From assembly GCA_910589415.1 (NCBI GenBank), contig OU342637.1, positions 32,580,162 through 32,644,161 on the forward strand: 64,000 nt of DNA. Direction: 5' to 3'. Origin of the DNA: Malachius bipustulatus. Lineage: Eukaryota > Arthropoda > Insecta > Coleoptera > Melyridae. The notes under the pieces were generated by a model that was not told the DNA's origin, searched no databases, and worked only from the letters and a program-made list of their open reading frames with translations. Both the position numbers and the translations under genes were made by a program. This document shows, piece by piece, positions 11,849 to 22,206 of the stretch; position 1 is the first letter of the stretch, and the number at the start of each line of letters is the position of its first letter.

Positions 11849-12120
11849 CGGCACAGACGCTCATCAGTGTTGCATTAATACTTGCTTTGCGAAAAATAAA
11901 GTCTTAAGATTTATGTTTTCAACCCTTACTTTGTAGAATACTGATGAATGATAAATAAAACACCAATGTTTTAAAAATTCTGTACTAATGGATAAAATAA
12001 TATACTAGTGGTAGTGGATATTATAAAATGTACCTAATTATAATATTATCAATAACATTTATTATAATATCCATTAGTAGGTATAGCTTAATAGTTGTAA
12101 AGCTTTGAGCGTCTGTGCCG
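11849..12120. mobile_element. Small MITE-like element with 15-bp terminal inverted repeats
   Basis: CGGCACAGACGCTCA at 11849-11863 is perfectly inverted as TGAGCGTCTGTGCCG at 12106-12120. The similarity extends a few bases outward with mismatches (aaagga / aaagc). The interior is AT-rich and noncoding. No unambiguous target duplication. Confidence 0.5.
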
Positions 12121-12142
12121 GCTTTAAATAAACAATAAATAT

Positions 12143-12812
12143 TGAAACATATAGCCCCACATTTTCGACAAAGGTAAACTCCGTAAAATTCGAATATGAG
12201 CATCATCCGTAGGCAACCAGAAATACAGCCCCTTAAATTTTCAAAATCAGCTTATTCAGAACATAAGAAAGCTCGGGAAGTTACCAGTCAGCATCCAATT
12301 AAGATATGTCATCAGTATTTCCGGACATAATACGCCTAAATAGAGAAAATGCCGGGAAATAGGGAACCTTTGATAAGTTACATGCCCAGAGAGTAATACA
12401 GCAAGTACCTACCTACCAACACCATATGAATTACCAATCATTTACATAACTATTACGTCTGATCCATATCATGAAGAAAATCTCGGAAAACCCAATAGGA
12501 ATGAAAACTTCAGAACAAAACGGCTTGATCGTGAAGAACTACCTTATCAAAGTTTATGAAATTAAGGCAGGTTATCAATAAGTAATAATACTATCCAGGG
12601 AGAAACTGCAGTAACTGAAAATCCCATTAAATAGTAAGAAAAACTGAGATTTAACCACTTCAACAAAGGCAACTGCACTGAAAACTTCCACCGGATATAA
12701 TGCCTAAATTACAAAGCAACTTCCTTGAAATAAATGATATCGAAACCGGAAAAGTGTCAGCAGCTAGAGAATTGCGAGATAAACCGATTGAGATTAAATT
12801 TGAATGAGTCAC
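12143..12812. repeat. 670-bp segment duplicated inside Gypsy A (copy 1)
   Basis: From tgaaacatatagccc to gaatgagtcac this matches 19222-19901 almost base for base. The only clear length difference is a 10-base ttggggcagg-like insertion near the start of the other copy. It contains a 61-codon open frame at its end that runs past the duplication, judged spurious. It has no terminal inverted repeats. Confidence 0.8.
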
Positions 12813-12927
12813 ATCATTTTCTTAAATCCAGATATCTCAGAAACGGCTGCTCAAATCAACTCTTACCACGTATGCCTTTTTATGGGAAAAGACGTTGGAG
12901 AATAAGAATTTTTATTTAAAAGTTAAA

Positions 12928-13245
12928 TACAGAGTGGCCCAAAAAAGATAGTTCGTTTTGAATGTGTTCAAGGTACCGCAGGTGGCGCCCTCTAAATTTT
13001 ACAATAAAAATGATTGCAGTTTTTAATTTTTCACCCCACAAAAGCCCCTTCAGCCGAATATTGTGAAAATACACCAATTATTAAAAAAGTTATTTAAGAA
13101 AACCCGAAACCAAATTGAACTTTTGACACCCTGTATCTCCGAAATCATCCACTTTTGGACAGAGATAAGTTGGGTTAGATCGGCTTATTTAGGCCTCGGG
13201 AATTTGTGGTAGCTTTTTTTCCGCACCTTTCAGAGACACCCTGTA
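12928..13245. mobile_element. MITE-like element abutting Gypsy A
   Basis: It starts tacagagtggccc and ends caccctgta, imperfectly inverted termini of the TACAGGGTG type that recur through the window. An internal caccctgtatctc is also present. The Gypsy A 5' LTR begins directly at its right end. Confidence 0.4.
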
Positions 13246-13924
13246 TAGTAGTAGCGCCGTCAGTCTGTGTTTCCAATCCTGTCTTAAGGATTTCCATCAC
13301 AACCAAAATCAAATCTACAAGGGTTAAAGATCAGTGCACTTGGCCCCACGCGACCAAGTTGCAACTTAATTTGTGAAATTAAAATAAAATCACCTAACTC
13401 CAGACAACACCCCATTTGGCAACCCTGATATCTGAAAGTGAAACTGAATCCCATCGGGACAGCTGCAACCAACAACAACAATAGTAAAAGTGGAAGGTCT
13501 AATAGTTTAGAAAACGAAAGCGAAGCAGGTACTCGCCACTACAGTGAATAGGGCCCATAAAATGAGCCTAACAAAAGGAATCTCTTGGCCTGGAGTAAAA
13601 TGTAAACAAACATAATATTTGAGAAGCGTTACGTAATTCCATACCAACCTAAAATTAAATTAAATAAATCAAATAAAAGTTTGAAATAAATAAAAAATAT
13701 GTATTGTAAATAATTCTAAAAATAGTAAATAATTGAAAAGGTGTAATTAAATTCAAATAAGAGCAGTAATATAGGTGTTATATGAATTTGTTTGTTTTAT
13801 TTCTCTGTTTAATTAATCTCTGCAACCCCATCTTACGAACTGAGGGTAAACTACGAAGAACGACGAGACAACGAAGGGTTCCAAATTTCTAGAGATCACA
13901 TGGCCAGGGGGGTGGGCGGTTACA
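13244..13924 (+). repeat. Gypsy A 5' LTR (681 bp)
   Basis: It runs from tatagtagtagcgccg to ggtgggcggttaca and matches 21313-21369 plus 24677-25300 base for base in length (681), with only one substitution noticed (aagggtt versus aagtgtt). The exact left edge is uncertain by a few bases: if the LTR starts at AGTAGTAG, as in errantivirus-type elements, it is 678 bp. No convincing target duplication is visible (left flank ccctgtat, right flank atatatta). Confidence 0.85.
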
Positions 13925-13925
13925 T

Positions 13926-13943
13926 TTGGCGCCGTGACCGCAG
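13926..13943 (+). promoter_or_regulatory. Gypsy A primer-binding site
   Basis: TGGCGCCGTGACCGCAGG lies one base beyond the end of the 5' LTR. It begins TGG, as expected for pairing with the CCA end of a tRNA. The tRNA species is not assigned. Confidence 0.65.
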
Positions 13944-13944
13944 G

Positions 13945-15120
13945 ATGGGTAAAAATAGACAGAGATTTAAGCAGAGAAATAAAAACAGCTTTTCAGCTAA
14001 CAAATTAAGTATGAGGCAAAATAGTCTGCAGTTATTCTCTAATGTTACAGGTGAAGGAGTAGCAGCTGAAGGAACATCAAGGAAGGAGGAGAAAAAACGC
14101 CGAAAACGCCAGACTGAAGGGCAACAAGGCGTGGCTGAAGAAATGTCGTTAGGTGAATTAACGAGAGAGTTATCAGAACAACAAGGAACGGCAATACGGG
14201 CACTTCAGGATGCTATAAGCAAGGGCATTGATCGGATAATCCAGGAAAATCAGAGAGCGAGTAGGCAACTGGATCAGCGTCTGGAGGAAACTCAGTCTCT
14301 AATGAGAAAGGAGATAAGAGAAATGAGGGAGAGACGTGATGACGAAATACTGCTAGGTTGCCCAGAAGTTGCGGAAATCAATGAAGAAGTACCAAATAAC
14401 GTAATGCCTGCACAAATTCCGAGCGAGCCAACTAATTCAGGTATTGCAACGCCATTTACGTCATCCACTATTGTATATACCCAAATCGACTGTCCACCTA
14501 AGTATCCCGACCGACTACAATTTGGATTTGGACCTATTAGGTATATAGAGGAGCTAGAAAACTACTTCCGCAAAAGAAAATGTTCAGCTGAACAACAACT
14601 CGAAACGGCTATGGAAGGATTACAAGGTCATGTACGCAATTGGGCAAGCATTCACAAATCGTTTTGGAAATCCTACGACGATTTCAAAACTGAATTCCTA
14701 AGAAATTTCTGGCCTACGCAGGAACAGAATCAATTGCGACATCAGATAAGCACCGCAGTGTGGACTAATGCACACTCCATGAGTCAACACTTCGCTTATT
14801 ATGTCCACCTTGCAAAACTTTTAACGGACCCAATTCCTGAGGAGGTATTAGTTGCCAGCCTAATGCGTCATTACCCCACACATATCCAAGCGATGTGGTC
14901 ACTAACACCGCACCAATCATTAACTGCGGCCGCTGAATTTCTCAAGACACAGGAAGATATCATAACATTTAATCGACCAATACCACCAACTCCCAGGAAT
15001 AACAGGAGGCCGACTGCTCCGTATCAGTGGCTAGCTAATCCGGCTACAATAAGCAAGCCCGTAATAAACAAAGAATACAGCAGTCGACCGAACCAGGGAA
15101 ACTTCGATCAGTCAAATTAA
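13945..15120 (+). CDS. Gypsy A gag
   Basis: About 391 residues from the ATG at 13945. An in-frame ATG at 13900 lies in the LTR and would translate the primer-binding site, so the later ATG is preferred. The N-terminus is strongly basic (GKNRQRFKQRNK). A charged coiled coil rich in Glu/Arg/Gln follows (around residues 75-145), then a capsid-like Retrotrans_gag region with NWASIHKSFWKSYDDFKTEF and LRNFWPTQEQNQLRHQIS. There is no CCHC zinc knuckle, as in many errantivirus-like gags. It assembles the particle that packages element RNA. The last 80 bases overlap pol in the -1 frame. Confidence 0.82.
   Translation: MGKNRQRFKQRNKNSFSANKLSMRQNSLQLFSNVTGEGVAAEGTSRKEEKKRRKRQTEGQQGVAEEMSLGELTRELSEQQGTAIRALQDAISKGIDRIIQENQRASRQLDQRLEETQSLMRKEIREMRERRDDEILLGCPEVAEINEEVPNNVMPAQIPSEPTNSGIATPFTSSTIVYTQIDCPPKYPDRLQFGFGPIRYIEELENYFRKRKCSAEQQLETAMEGLQGHVRNWASIHKSFWKSYDDFKTEFLRNFWPTQEQNQLRHQISTAVWTNAHSMSQHFAYYVHLAKLLTDPIPEEVLVASLMRHYPTHIQAMWSLTPHQSLTAAAEFLKTQEDIITFNRPIPPTPRNNRRPTAPYQWLANPATISKPVINKEYSSRPNQGNFDQSN
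15096..15102 (+). promoter_or_regulatory. -1 ribosomal frameshift heptamer GGGAAAC
   Basis: In the gag frame this reads G GGA AAC, a canonical X-XXY-YYZ slippery site five codons before the gag stop. Slippage by -1 enters the pol frame, which is open from the TAA at 15036-15038 onward through the gag stop. The same heptamer is known from betaretroviral gag-pro junctions. A stimulatory structure downstream was not evaluated. Confidence 0.75.
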
Positions 15121-18100
15121 GCAAGCCCGTTAGTTTGACCAATCATGTAGAGGGCTTAGAAAAAGATTCCGTTCCCGAACCTACCACAACATTATCAGAG
15201 TCCCAACTACAGCGAATCTACCAAATCGGGTGGAAAATCCTATGTAAACAAGGATGGAAACCAGGAAGAGGGTTGGGAAAGTATGGGCAAGGCATTCTCG
15301 AGCCAATCCGCCCAGATTCAAATAAATTTATAATGCAACTATCGACAAAAACAATTGCTAAACAAACGCCTGGTGAATCTCCAGAACTGGAAGTAAGTAT
15401 CGGAAAAATCACTACAAGCGCCTTGATAGATACAGGTAGTGAAATAACTGGAATATCCGAGGTACTATATCAATCACTAAAACTGCACCGAATACCTATG
15501 GAGATTTTACCCCTACGCTCAATCCAGTTACAAAGTGCGTTCAGTCGACAAAGTAAGAGAATAAACAAACAAATCCAGTTCGAAGCCCTGCTAGGTAAGC
15601 ACCGCATTATGATAAACTGTTTAATCATACCAGATCTCAGCAAGCCGTTAATTATTGGGACTGACTGGCTCACTAAAAATATGTGCATAATCAACCTGCC
15701 TAGTAAAATATTAAGTTTCAATTGCGACGGCCGTCGTACAGATATTCCCCTAACTTCGACTTCTGCGGAGTCCGAACAATTTAAGGTAATGGAGGAAGCG
15801 CAGGAGTTAGCTGCTACGAACGTAGTCTCGAAGTTACGTCCCGACATAAGTACGCTCATTCGGAAGAAAGTAGAGGAAGCCAATTTAAATGCTTATGAAA
15901 GCCGAGAATTACTATCACTACTGTTAGAATATAAAAAATTATTCAGCGAACGACCCGGTTTAACCCAAAAATATCAGCACGTCCTCACACTCACCCATGA
16001 TAAACCGATTGTGCGTAAATCCTATCCCGTTCCATTCGCCTTACGTCAGGAGGTGGAAAATGCTTTAAAAAGAATGGAGGATGAGGGAATAATTGAACGA
16101 GCTGCTTCTCCCTATGCCAGTCCCATGACGGTGGTCAGAAAGAAAGATGGCCAAATTAGGATTTGTCTAGACGCCCGAGGAATAAATGAAGCCTTAATTA
16201 GCGATCAAGAAAGTCCACCACCAGCTGAAGAACTACTGCAACAGTTCTATAAGAAAACAAAACTATCCAGCATTGATTTAACCAGTGGATATTGGCAAAT
16301 ACCGTTGGAAGAAAACAGCAAAAAGTACACCTCTTTCTCTTATAATGGTAGGACTTACCAATATAAGGTGCTACCATTTGGAATTAAAACCGCTGTGGCT
16401 GGTTTCTCTAGATGTATGGACATTGTCCTAGGACGCGAGGTACGCGAATTCACTTACAATTATATTGACGACCTGCTGATTGCATCTACAACGTTCGAAC
16501 AGCACTTGAACCACCTGCGACAAGTATTCGAGAAGATATTAGAATCCGGGATGACTATCAATATAGAAAAATCGACATTCCTTAGACAGCAGGTACCATT
16601 TTTGGGACATATCCTAACCCCAGCAGGAATCCTGATGGACCCTAGTAAAACCACTGCTATCGAAAAATTTCCGACGCCGAAACGAATTAAAGAGCTGAGG
16701 GCTTTCCTAGGACTATGCAATTATTATCGTCGATTTTGTCAACAATTTAGCGAATACACGAGGCCTCTTAGACATTTACTACAGAAAGGGAATAAATGGG
16801 TTCGGGGCGAAAGGGAAATCAATGCATTCGAAGAACTTAAGCGATGTTTCCTGCATAATGTCATGCTAGTACACCCAGACACAAGTAGGCGGTATTACAT
16901 GGAGACCGATAGTTCTCAGTACGGTATTGGCGGTGTATTATACCAGTTGAACGACCACCATGAAAAGGGAGTGATCGCATTCATCAGCAGGAGTTTGCAG
17001 CCCTGCCAGCTGTCTTACACAACCACTGAAAAGGAACTCTTCGCCATAGTCTACTCCGTGCAACGATGCCACATCTACTTACAAGGAGCTAAAGTAACCA
17101 TTCGAACCGACCACCGGGCGTTGACATTTTTAAGTCAGTGCCGATTTCTAAACGAGCGCCTCACCAGGTGGCTGCTTTTCCTGCAACAATTCGACCTAGA
17201 AATTGAGCATATTCCTGGGGCGCAAAATAAAGTAGCTGACCTACTATCCAGATTTCCAATAGACCGAGAACAGCAGTACTCAGGGGAAGCCACGGCCCTA
17301 GTCGCAGCATTTCACGTAGACACGACTAGACAAACCACTCAACAGTTAAGAGAGTTACCTAAACTACAGAGCGCCGACGAATATCTCGCCGGTATCATCA
17401 GAGCTCTAAGTGGAAGATCAGTCAATGAAAGGACCCGAAGGGCAGCCCGTCATTATTTACTTCACGATGGGATTGTAAAATACCACGGAACTGAGGGAAA
17501 AGAACCAGTGTTAGCAATACCAGCTGCATTGCAAGAAGAAATAATATGGCATTTTCACAAGGAAATGGGACATTTCGGAGCGGGAAAGGTTTATTGTCGT
17601 TTGAGACAAGTTTTCTACTGGCCAGGAATGAACAAACAGATTCGACGAGTACTTAAAACTTGCGACTTATGCCAACGAACCAAATATCGCAATTACCACT
17701 ATGAAGGGCCACGGCAGGCAATTATTCCTGAAAATGTAGGTGATTTAATGGCCATAGATTTTTACGGACCATTACCATTAGGCCGAGGTGGTGTGCGTTA
17801 CATCCTAGTGGCAATAGACGTATTCTCGAAGTACGTGAAGTTAATGGCACTGAAAAAAGCCAACACAATCGCTGCAGTGAAACGATTGAAAAATGACGTA
17901 TTCCCCTTTATGACTCCCAAAAGGATCCTTAGCGACCATGGTACTCAATTTACATCTAAAAAATGGAAAACTGCAATGAGAGAAGCGGGTATCGAAGTAA
18001 TTTATTCATCAATAAGGCACCCGAATTCGAATCCTGCGGAGCGCGTAATGAGAGAGCTGGGCCGCTTTTTCAGGACTTATTGTAGCCAACAACATTCTAC

Positions 18101-18563
18101 TTGGGCAAATTATCTACCTGACATAGAGTAATGCTTCAATCAAACACCACATGACTGCACCAATTACCCACCCGAACAAATAGTAACAGGCAAGCAAACT
18201 GCAGGACTATTAAAACCCGTTCTAAGAAATTGGTTGGATGTAGAGTTAAACGAAAATAAGGAACGCATCCGAAGCATGGTGCGAGATAAATTAAAGGAGA
18301 TGGCCGACAAGAGGGAAAGACAACAAAAGAGAAGGTCACGAAGATTTCACGTAGGCGATTTAGTCTTGCTAAGAACTAACCCAATTTCTGAAGCTGCTAC
18401 AGGACAAACGAAGAAATTCGAACATCTGTTTGAAGGACCTTATGAAATTCTGCGGCAAGTGGCGATGAACGCGTACCTACTAAGGGACGTCACATCTGGA
18501 CGCCAGAAGGGAATACATAACACCGCTAACTTGGAACCATACTATTCTTCAGTCCAATTTTAA
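15103..18563 (+). pseudogene. Gypsy A pol (G-patch, protease, RT, RNase H, integrase) with one in-frame stop
   Basis: Polyprotein in the -1 frame to gag, with no ATG near its start; residues here are numbered from a TTG at 15135. A G-patch motif at about 30-60 (GWKPGRGLGKY, then GQGILEPI) precedes an aspartic protease ALIDTGSEITGI (near 96-107). RT follows with YIDD near 441-447, RNase H with METDSSQYGIGGVLY near 589, and an integrase HHCC (HFHKEMGHFGAGKVY ... CDLCQRTK). The integrase core has D in MAIDFYGP, D in LSDHGTQF and E in NSNPAERVMREL. A TAA at 18129-18131 falls after the catalytic Glu. The same frame then continues to a GPY-type C-terminus (FEGPYEIL, HNTANLEPYY). The nonsense codon probably disables integrase, unless read through. 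Confidence 0.85.
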
Positions 18564-18577
18564 CCGCGCTGTCAACG

Positions 18578-19126
18578 ATGTCTGACCACGAACGACCACC
18601 GACCCCGGGGAAGGAAATAGAGTGCTTGTTGTACGACGTTGGTTTATACCCGGACTACGAAAATAGTGAAAATGTGAGAGAAGTGTTATCACCAACAACG
18701 GGCGAAATAGTTAAAGTGGTGCACAACCCAGTGTTACGTGACCCGAGAAAAAACGAAAATCTCATGAAAGAAATATGCTGGCTGGAACGTCTACCCGCCT
18801 GGTGCAACCAACCAACGGCCCCAGCTAACCCGACTAAAACAAATGTTCCGTTAAGACCGACTCCGATCATAGCTCATGAACTTGCTCCGCTACCAGCACA
18901 TCCGGACGATCAAATTGAGCGGCCCACTGATCCCCGAGAACCACGTAGGGAATTAACATCGAAGCCAGCGATGGAGCTAGAAAAGGTCAAGGGGCAGATC
19001 AGCAAAACACCAGGTAAAGGAAAGGAGAATAAACCAACTCCTTTGCGTTCACCAGAGCAGGGAATGTCCATACCTTCGGCAGTATTGAGGAAAATTGCCA
19101 GGAACAAGAGGAGGAAGTGCCACTAA
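18578..19126 (+). CDS. Gypsy A ORF3, unknown product
   Basis: 182 residues starting 14 nt after the pol stop. I do not recognise it. The N-terminal half is acidic with the aromatic cluster LLYDVGLYPDYE; the C-terminal half is Pro-, Lys- and Arg-rich and ends NKRRKCH. There is no signal peptide, membrane segment or furin-like site, so it does not look like an envelope protein. Its position just behind pol is where env or accessory genes sit in errantivirus-like elements. The frame is open without damage while pol carries a stop. Confidence 0.55.
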   Translation: MSDHERPPTPGKEIECLLYDVGLYPDYENSENVREVLSPTTGEIVKVVHNPVLRDPRKNENLMKEICWLERLPAWCNQPTAPANPTKTNVPLRPTPIIAHELAPLPAHPDDQIERPTDPREPRRELTSKPAMELEKVKGQISKTPGKGKENKPTPLRSPEQGMSIPSAVLRKIARNKRRKCH

Positions 19127-19221
19127 ACAAAAGGTATGATGTCTCCTAGCAGTGAATAATCTCCGCCTCTCGACTGATTGCTTCAAGCTTCAACAATCCA
19201 GCCAAGAGACGCATGGGGCAG

Positions 19222-19901
19222 TGAAACATATAGCCCTTGGGGCAGGCACATTTTCGACAAAGGTAAACTCCGTAAAATTCGAATATGAGCATCATCCGTA
19301 GGCAACCAGAAATACAGCCCCTTAAATTTTCAAAATCAGCTTATTCAGAACATAAGAAAGCTCGGGAAGTTACCAGTCAGCATCCAATTAAGATATGTCA
19401 TCAGTATTTCCGGACATAATACGCCTAAATAGAGAAAATGCCGGGAAATAGGGAACCTTTGATAAGTTACATGCCCAGAGAGTAATACAGCAAGTACCTA
19501 CCTACCAACACCATATGAATTACCAATCATTTACATAACTATTACGTCTGATCCATATCATGAAGAAAATCTCGGAAAACCCAATAGGAATGAAAACTTC
19601 AGAACAAAACGGCTTGATCGTGAAGAACTACCTTATCAAAGTTTATGAAATTAAGGCAGGTTATCAATAAGTAATAATACTATCCAGGGAGAAACTGCAG
19701 TAACTGAAAATCCCATTAAATAGTAAGAAAAACTGAGATTTAACCACTTCAACAAAGGCAACTGCACTGAAAACTTCCACCGGATATAATGCCTAAATTA
19801 CAAAGCAACTTCCTTGAAATAAATGATATCGAAACCGGAAAAGTGTCAGCAGCTAGAGAATTGCGAGATAAACCGATTGAGATTAAATTTGAATGAGTCA
19901 C
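19222..19901. repeat. 680-bp segment, copy 2 of the duplication (inside Gypsy A)
   Basis: Near-identical to 12143-12812 apart from about 10 extra bases (ttggggcagg-like) at the left. It occupies noncoding sequence between ORF3 and the 3' LTR. The high identity implies a recent shared origin. Confidence 0.8.
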
Positions 19902-20017
19902 GTGGAAGGAAAGCCCAGAAAACTCAGAGTAAGCTGTATGAGATAAAGGAAGAGAAAGCTATTTGAGTGACCTACTTTAACATACAATGGAAGGTAGCGA
20001 GAGAAGGGGTTCAGCGA

Positions 20018-20026
20018 CTATATAAG
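20018..20026 (+). promoter_or_regulatory. Possible internal TATA box in Gypsy A
   Basis: CTATATAAG lies about 250 bp before the small basic ORF. Between them sit three variants of a short motif ending in gaaccgga (gcttcgagaaccggaga, gctaccgaaccggat, gcttcgtgaaccggat). This suggests a separate transcription unit in the 3' region of the element, but transcription is unproven. Confidence 0.35.
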
Positions 20027-20274
20027 ACCGCCGAGATTTTGACTTCAGATGATTCTTTATCTATCCGTCCTGTACCTAAAATCTCTGTTGGCTTCGAGAA
20101 CCGGAGATTTTTCCTATACCTACCTCTCTAAGATCTGTGGCTACCGAACCGGATCTTTTCCGACGCTTTTACCCTCACTTGTTGTCTGTGGCTTCGTGAA
20201 CCGGATAATAAGTACCTTTTAAACCTACCAACCCAGTCTCCGAAGTCTCCTAAATAATTAAGAAGTTCATCATC

Positions 20275-20583
20275 ATGAGTAAGAGACAGTTACGAAACCA
20301 AGCAATCGCTTCGTCAATGCCCGTGCCCGTATTAAAGAAGAGAAGGAATTTAAGTAAAAGTGCCACTGAGACACCTGCTGCCCTGCTCAAGAAGAGAAGA
20401 CGGACTCTCCAGAAGGCGGACCATGTTGCCGTGTCGTCAGTTCCGGCTGCCGTATCCAGTCCAACCTACCTGGCCGAGCGAGAGCGGAACCACGTCCCTC
20501 CACTAGGACCAGCCTCCATTTCCTCCACTAGGAAACCTGCTAATGTTACAGGTGAAAATAAATTGTTAAACTTAAAGTTGTAA
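20275..20583 (+). CDS. Gypsy A ORF4, small basic protein, unknown
   Basis: 102 residues. It is Lys/Arg-rich with clusters resembling nuclear-localisation signals (VLKKRRNLSK and LLKKRRRTLQK), then a Ser/Pro/Ala-rich tail. No recognised domain or membrane segment. The ATG context (catcATGAG) is acceptable. It lies behind a TATA-like box and three short repeated motifs, inside the unusually long 2.2-kb stretch between ORF3 and the 3' LTR. It could be an accessory nucleic-acid-binding protein of the element, a captured exon, or a chance open frame. The sequence gttacag|gtgaaa near its end looks like a splice site. Confidence 0.4.
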   Translation: MSKRQLRNQAIASSMPVPVLKKRRNLSKSATETPAALLKKRRRTLQKADHVAVSSVPAAVSSPTYLAERERNHVPPLGPASISSTRKPANVTGENKLLNLKL

Positions 20584-21312
20584 ATATTTGAATTTAGCTC
20601 CATTATTATAGTTACTGCTCTCTTTGATATTTCTTTCTTTTGTCACAGGAACCAGATCTACGAATCTGCCAGGACCTGCCTGTATGGTTGCAACGTTTCT
20701 CAAATTAAAAATTCAAAATACTTTTTCAAATCAAATCAGAAAGAATCACAGGGTTAAAAGGATCACAGTAAATTACTTTTCAGACCAAAATCAAAACCAG
20801 AATCAAAGAATTCAGAATTTAATTTAATTGCATAAATTAGGTAATCTGATTTTGAATTTTTCTTATGTGTTGTGTAATAAATTGTTAGGGAAGAGAGAAC
20901 AGGACTGAGTCAAAGATGATCAGATCCATACGAACATTCAATCGAGACACATACTTCTGTACCTGATAACAAATTAGTTCAGTACAAGGGGGTGCATCTA
21001 TTCTCTTAAACACACACAATCTGATAGGGAAAAGACTCATTGGAGACCATCGATTGCCGTTGCCTGCAAAGCAAATCGGAATGTGGCACAATGAATGTAT
21101 GTGTAAGGCACTAATTGACAGGGAAGAGAATGGTCTGTGTATTTTCTTGTGAGCCATTTTGTTATTTCAGTACAAAATAAGTTCGGGAGCTCGCGGTTCT
21201 CCTTCTGTAATGAGTTATTCCACAATCATGAGACTAGCCACCAACCCTAAAACACAGCGGCTAGAAAGTATCGTATTTAGAGTAGGTATCGTAATTAGAG
21301 CAAATTAGAGTA
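20584..21312. other. Noncoding 3' region of Gypsy A
   Basis: Between ORF4 and the 3' LTR. No recognisable env, no clear long polypurine tract before the LTR (attagagcaaattagagta), and no convincing gene. Confidence 0.45.
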
Positions 21313-21381
21313 TATAGTAGTAGCGCCGTCAGTCTGTGTTTCCAATCCTGTCTTAAGGATTTCCATCACTGGAATGTTGGA

Positions 21382-21717
21382 ATGTCCATCACTGGAATCA
21401 ATATGTTGTCAGCTGGAGCAGCTGACAACATATTGATTCCTTTTGTACCGAAATCGTATATCCATGTATCCAAGGTTAATTTGGACTGTGATGCTAACCA
21501 ATTAAGGAATTATATTACCTCCAAAGTACCTAACATCGAGGTGGATTGCTCGGAATTGGTCGTCAAGTCAGGGTGCTACAAAAGCTTTAAAGTTGGAGTA
21601 CCAGCCGACATTAAGGACAAACTATTGAATCCAGATTTCTGGCCCCCACATATTGCTATTAGAAAATTCATCGATTTTAAGAAGAAAGTATCTCCTGGCA
21701 AAACTGATAGTTCATGA
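21382..21717 (+). pseudogene. C-terminal fragment of non-LTR ORF1
   Basis: About 100 residues of element-derived protein (from about NILIPFVPKSYIHVSKV to FIDFKKKVSPG). The predicted start lies in junction filler, so it is not a true N-terminus. The pattern resembles the C-terminal domain of ORF1 proteins in Jockey/CR1-type elements. No zinc knuckle is retained. Confidence 0.6.
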
Positions 21718-21759
21718 CGGCATAGGTGCCCCCCTATACCCGACTGTAACGCAAATATT

Positions 21760-22206
21760 TCTATTTTTTATCAAAACGTGAGAGGGCTAAGAACGAAGCT
21801 CAACGACTTCTACGATGCAGTTATTTCCAACGATTATGATATTCTTTTGATCACAGAAACATGGCTAATAGCTGAAATCAGTGACAGCGAATTGATAGAT
21901 AACAGATATTCGGTTTTTAGAATGGATAGATCAGTTCAAACATCAGAAAACGAAAGAGGCGGTGGAGTGCTTGTAGCGGTGAGTAATAAACTAGGAAGTT
22001 GCTTGTTGTCAACAGCATCTAGAAATGTGGAACAATTGTTCGTAAGAGTTCAGGTGAAGAGTGGTGAACTTATTGTTGGAGCTGTATATCTTCCTCCCAG
22101 ATCGTCGCTTGAATTGTATGAGCAACACATGGAATCAGTCTGCAGTTTAGTTGCAACTAACAATAATACGCCCTTTATTATAGGCAGGCGACTACAATCT
22201 ATCTAG
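21760..22206 (+). pseudogene. Non-LTR ORF2 part 1: endonuclease N-terminal half
   Basis: It encodes NVRGLRTKLNDFYDAV, DILLITETWL and RGGGVLVAVSN, the first half of an AP-type endonuclease. A one-base frame change near 22185 breaks the G-D-Y-N box: the aligned residues DYNLSSLNWLP continue in the next frame. The ORF then ends at a TAG. Confidence 0.8.

Noticed and set aside
18578..19126. Gypsy A ORF3 as an envelope protein
   Set aside because: Correct position, but it is short, charged, Pro-rich and without hydrophobic segments.
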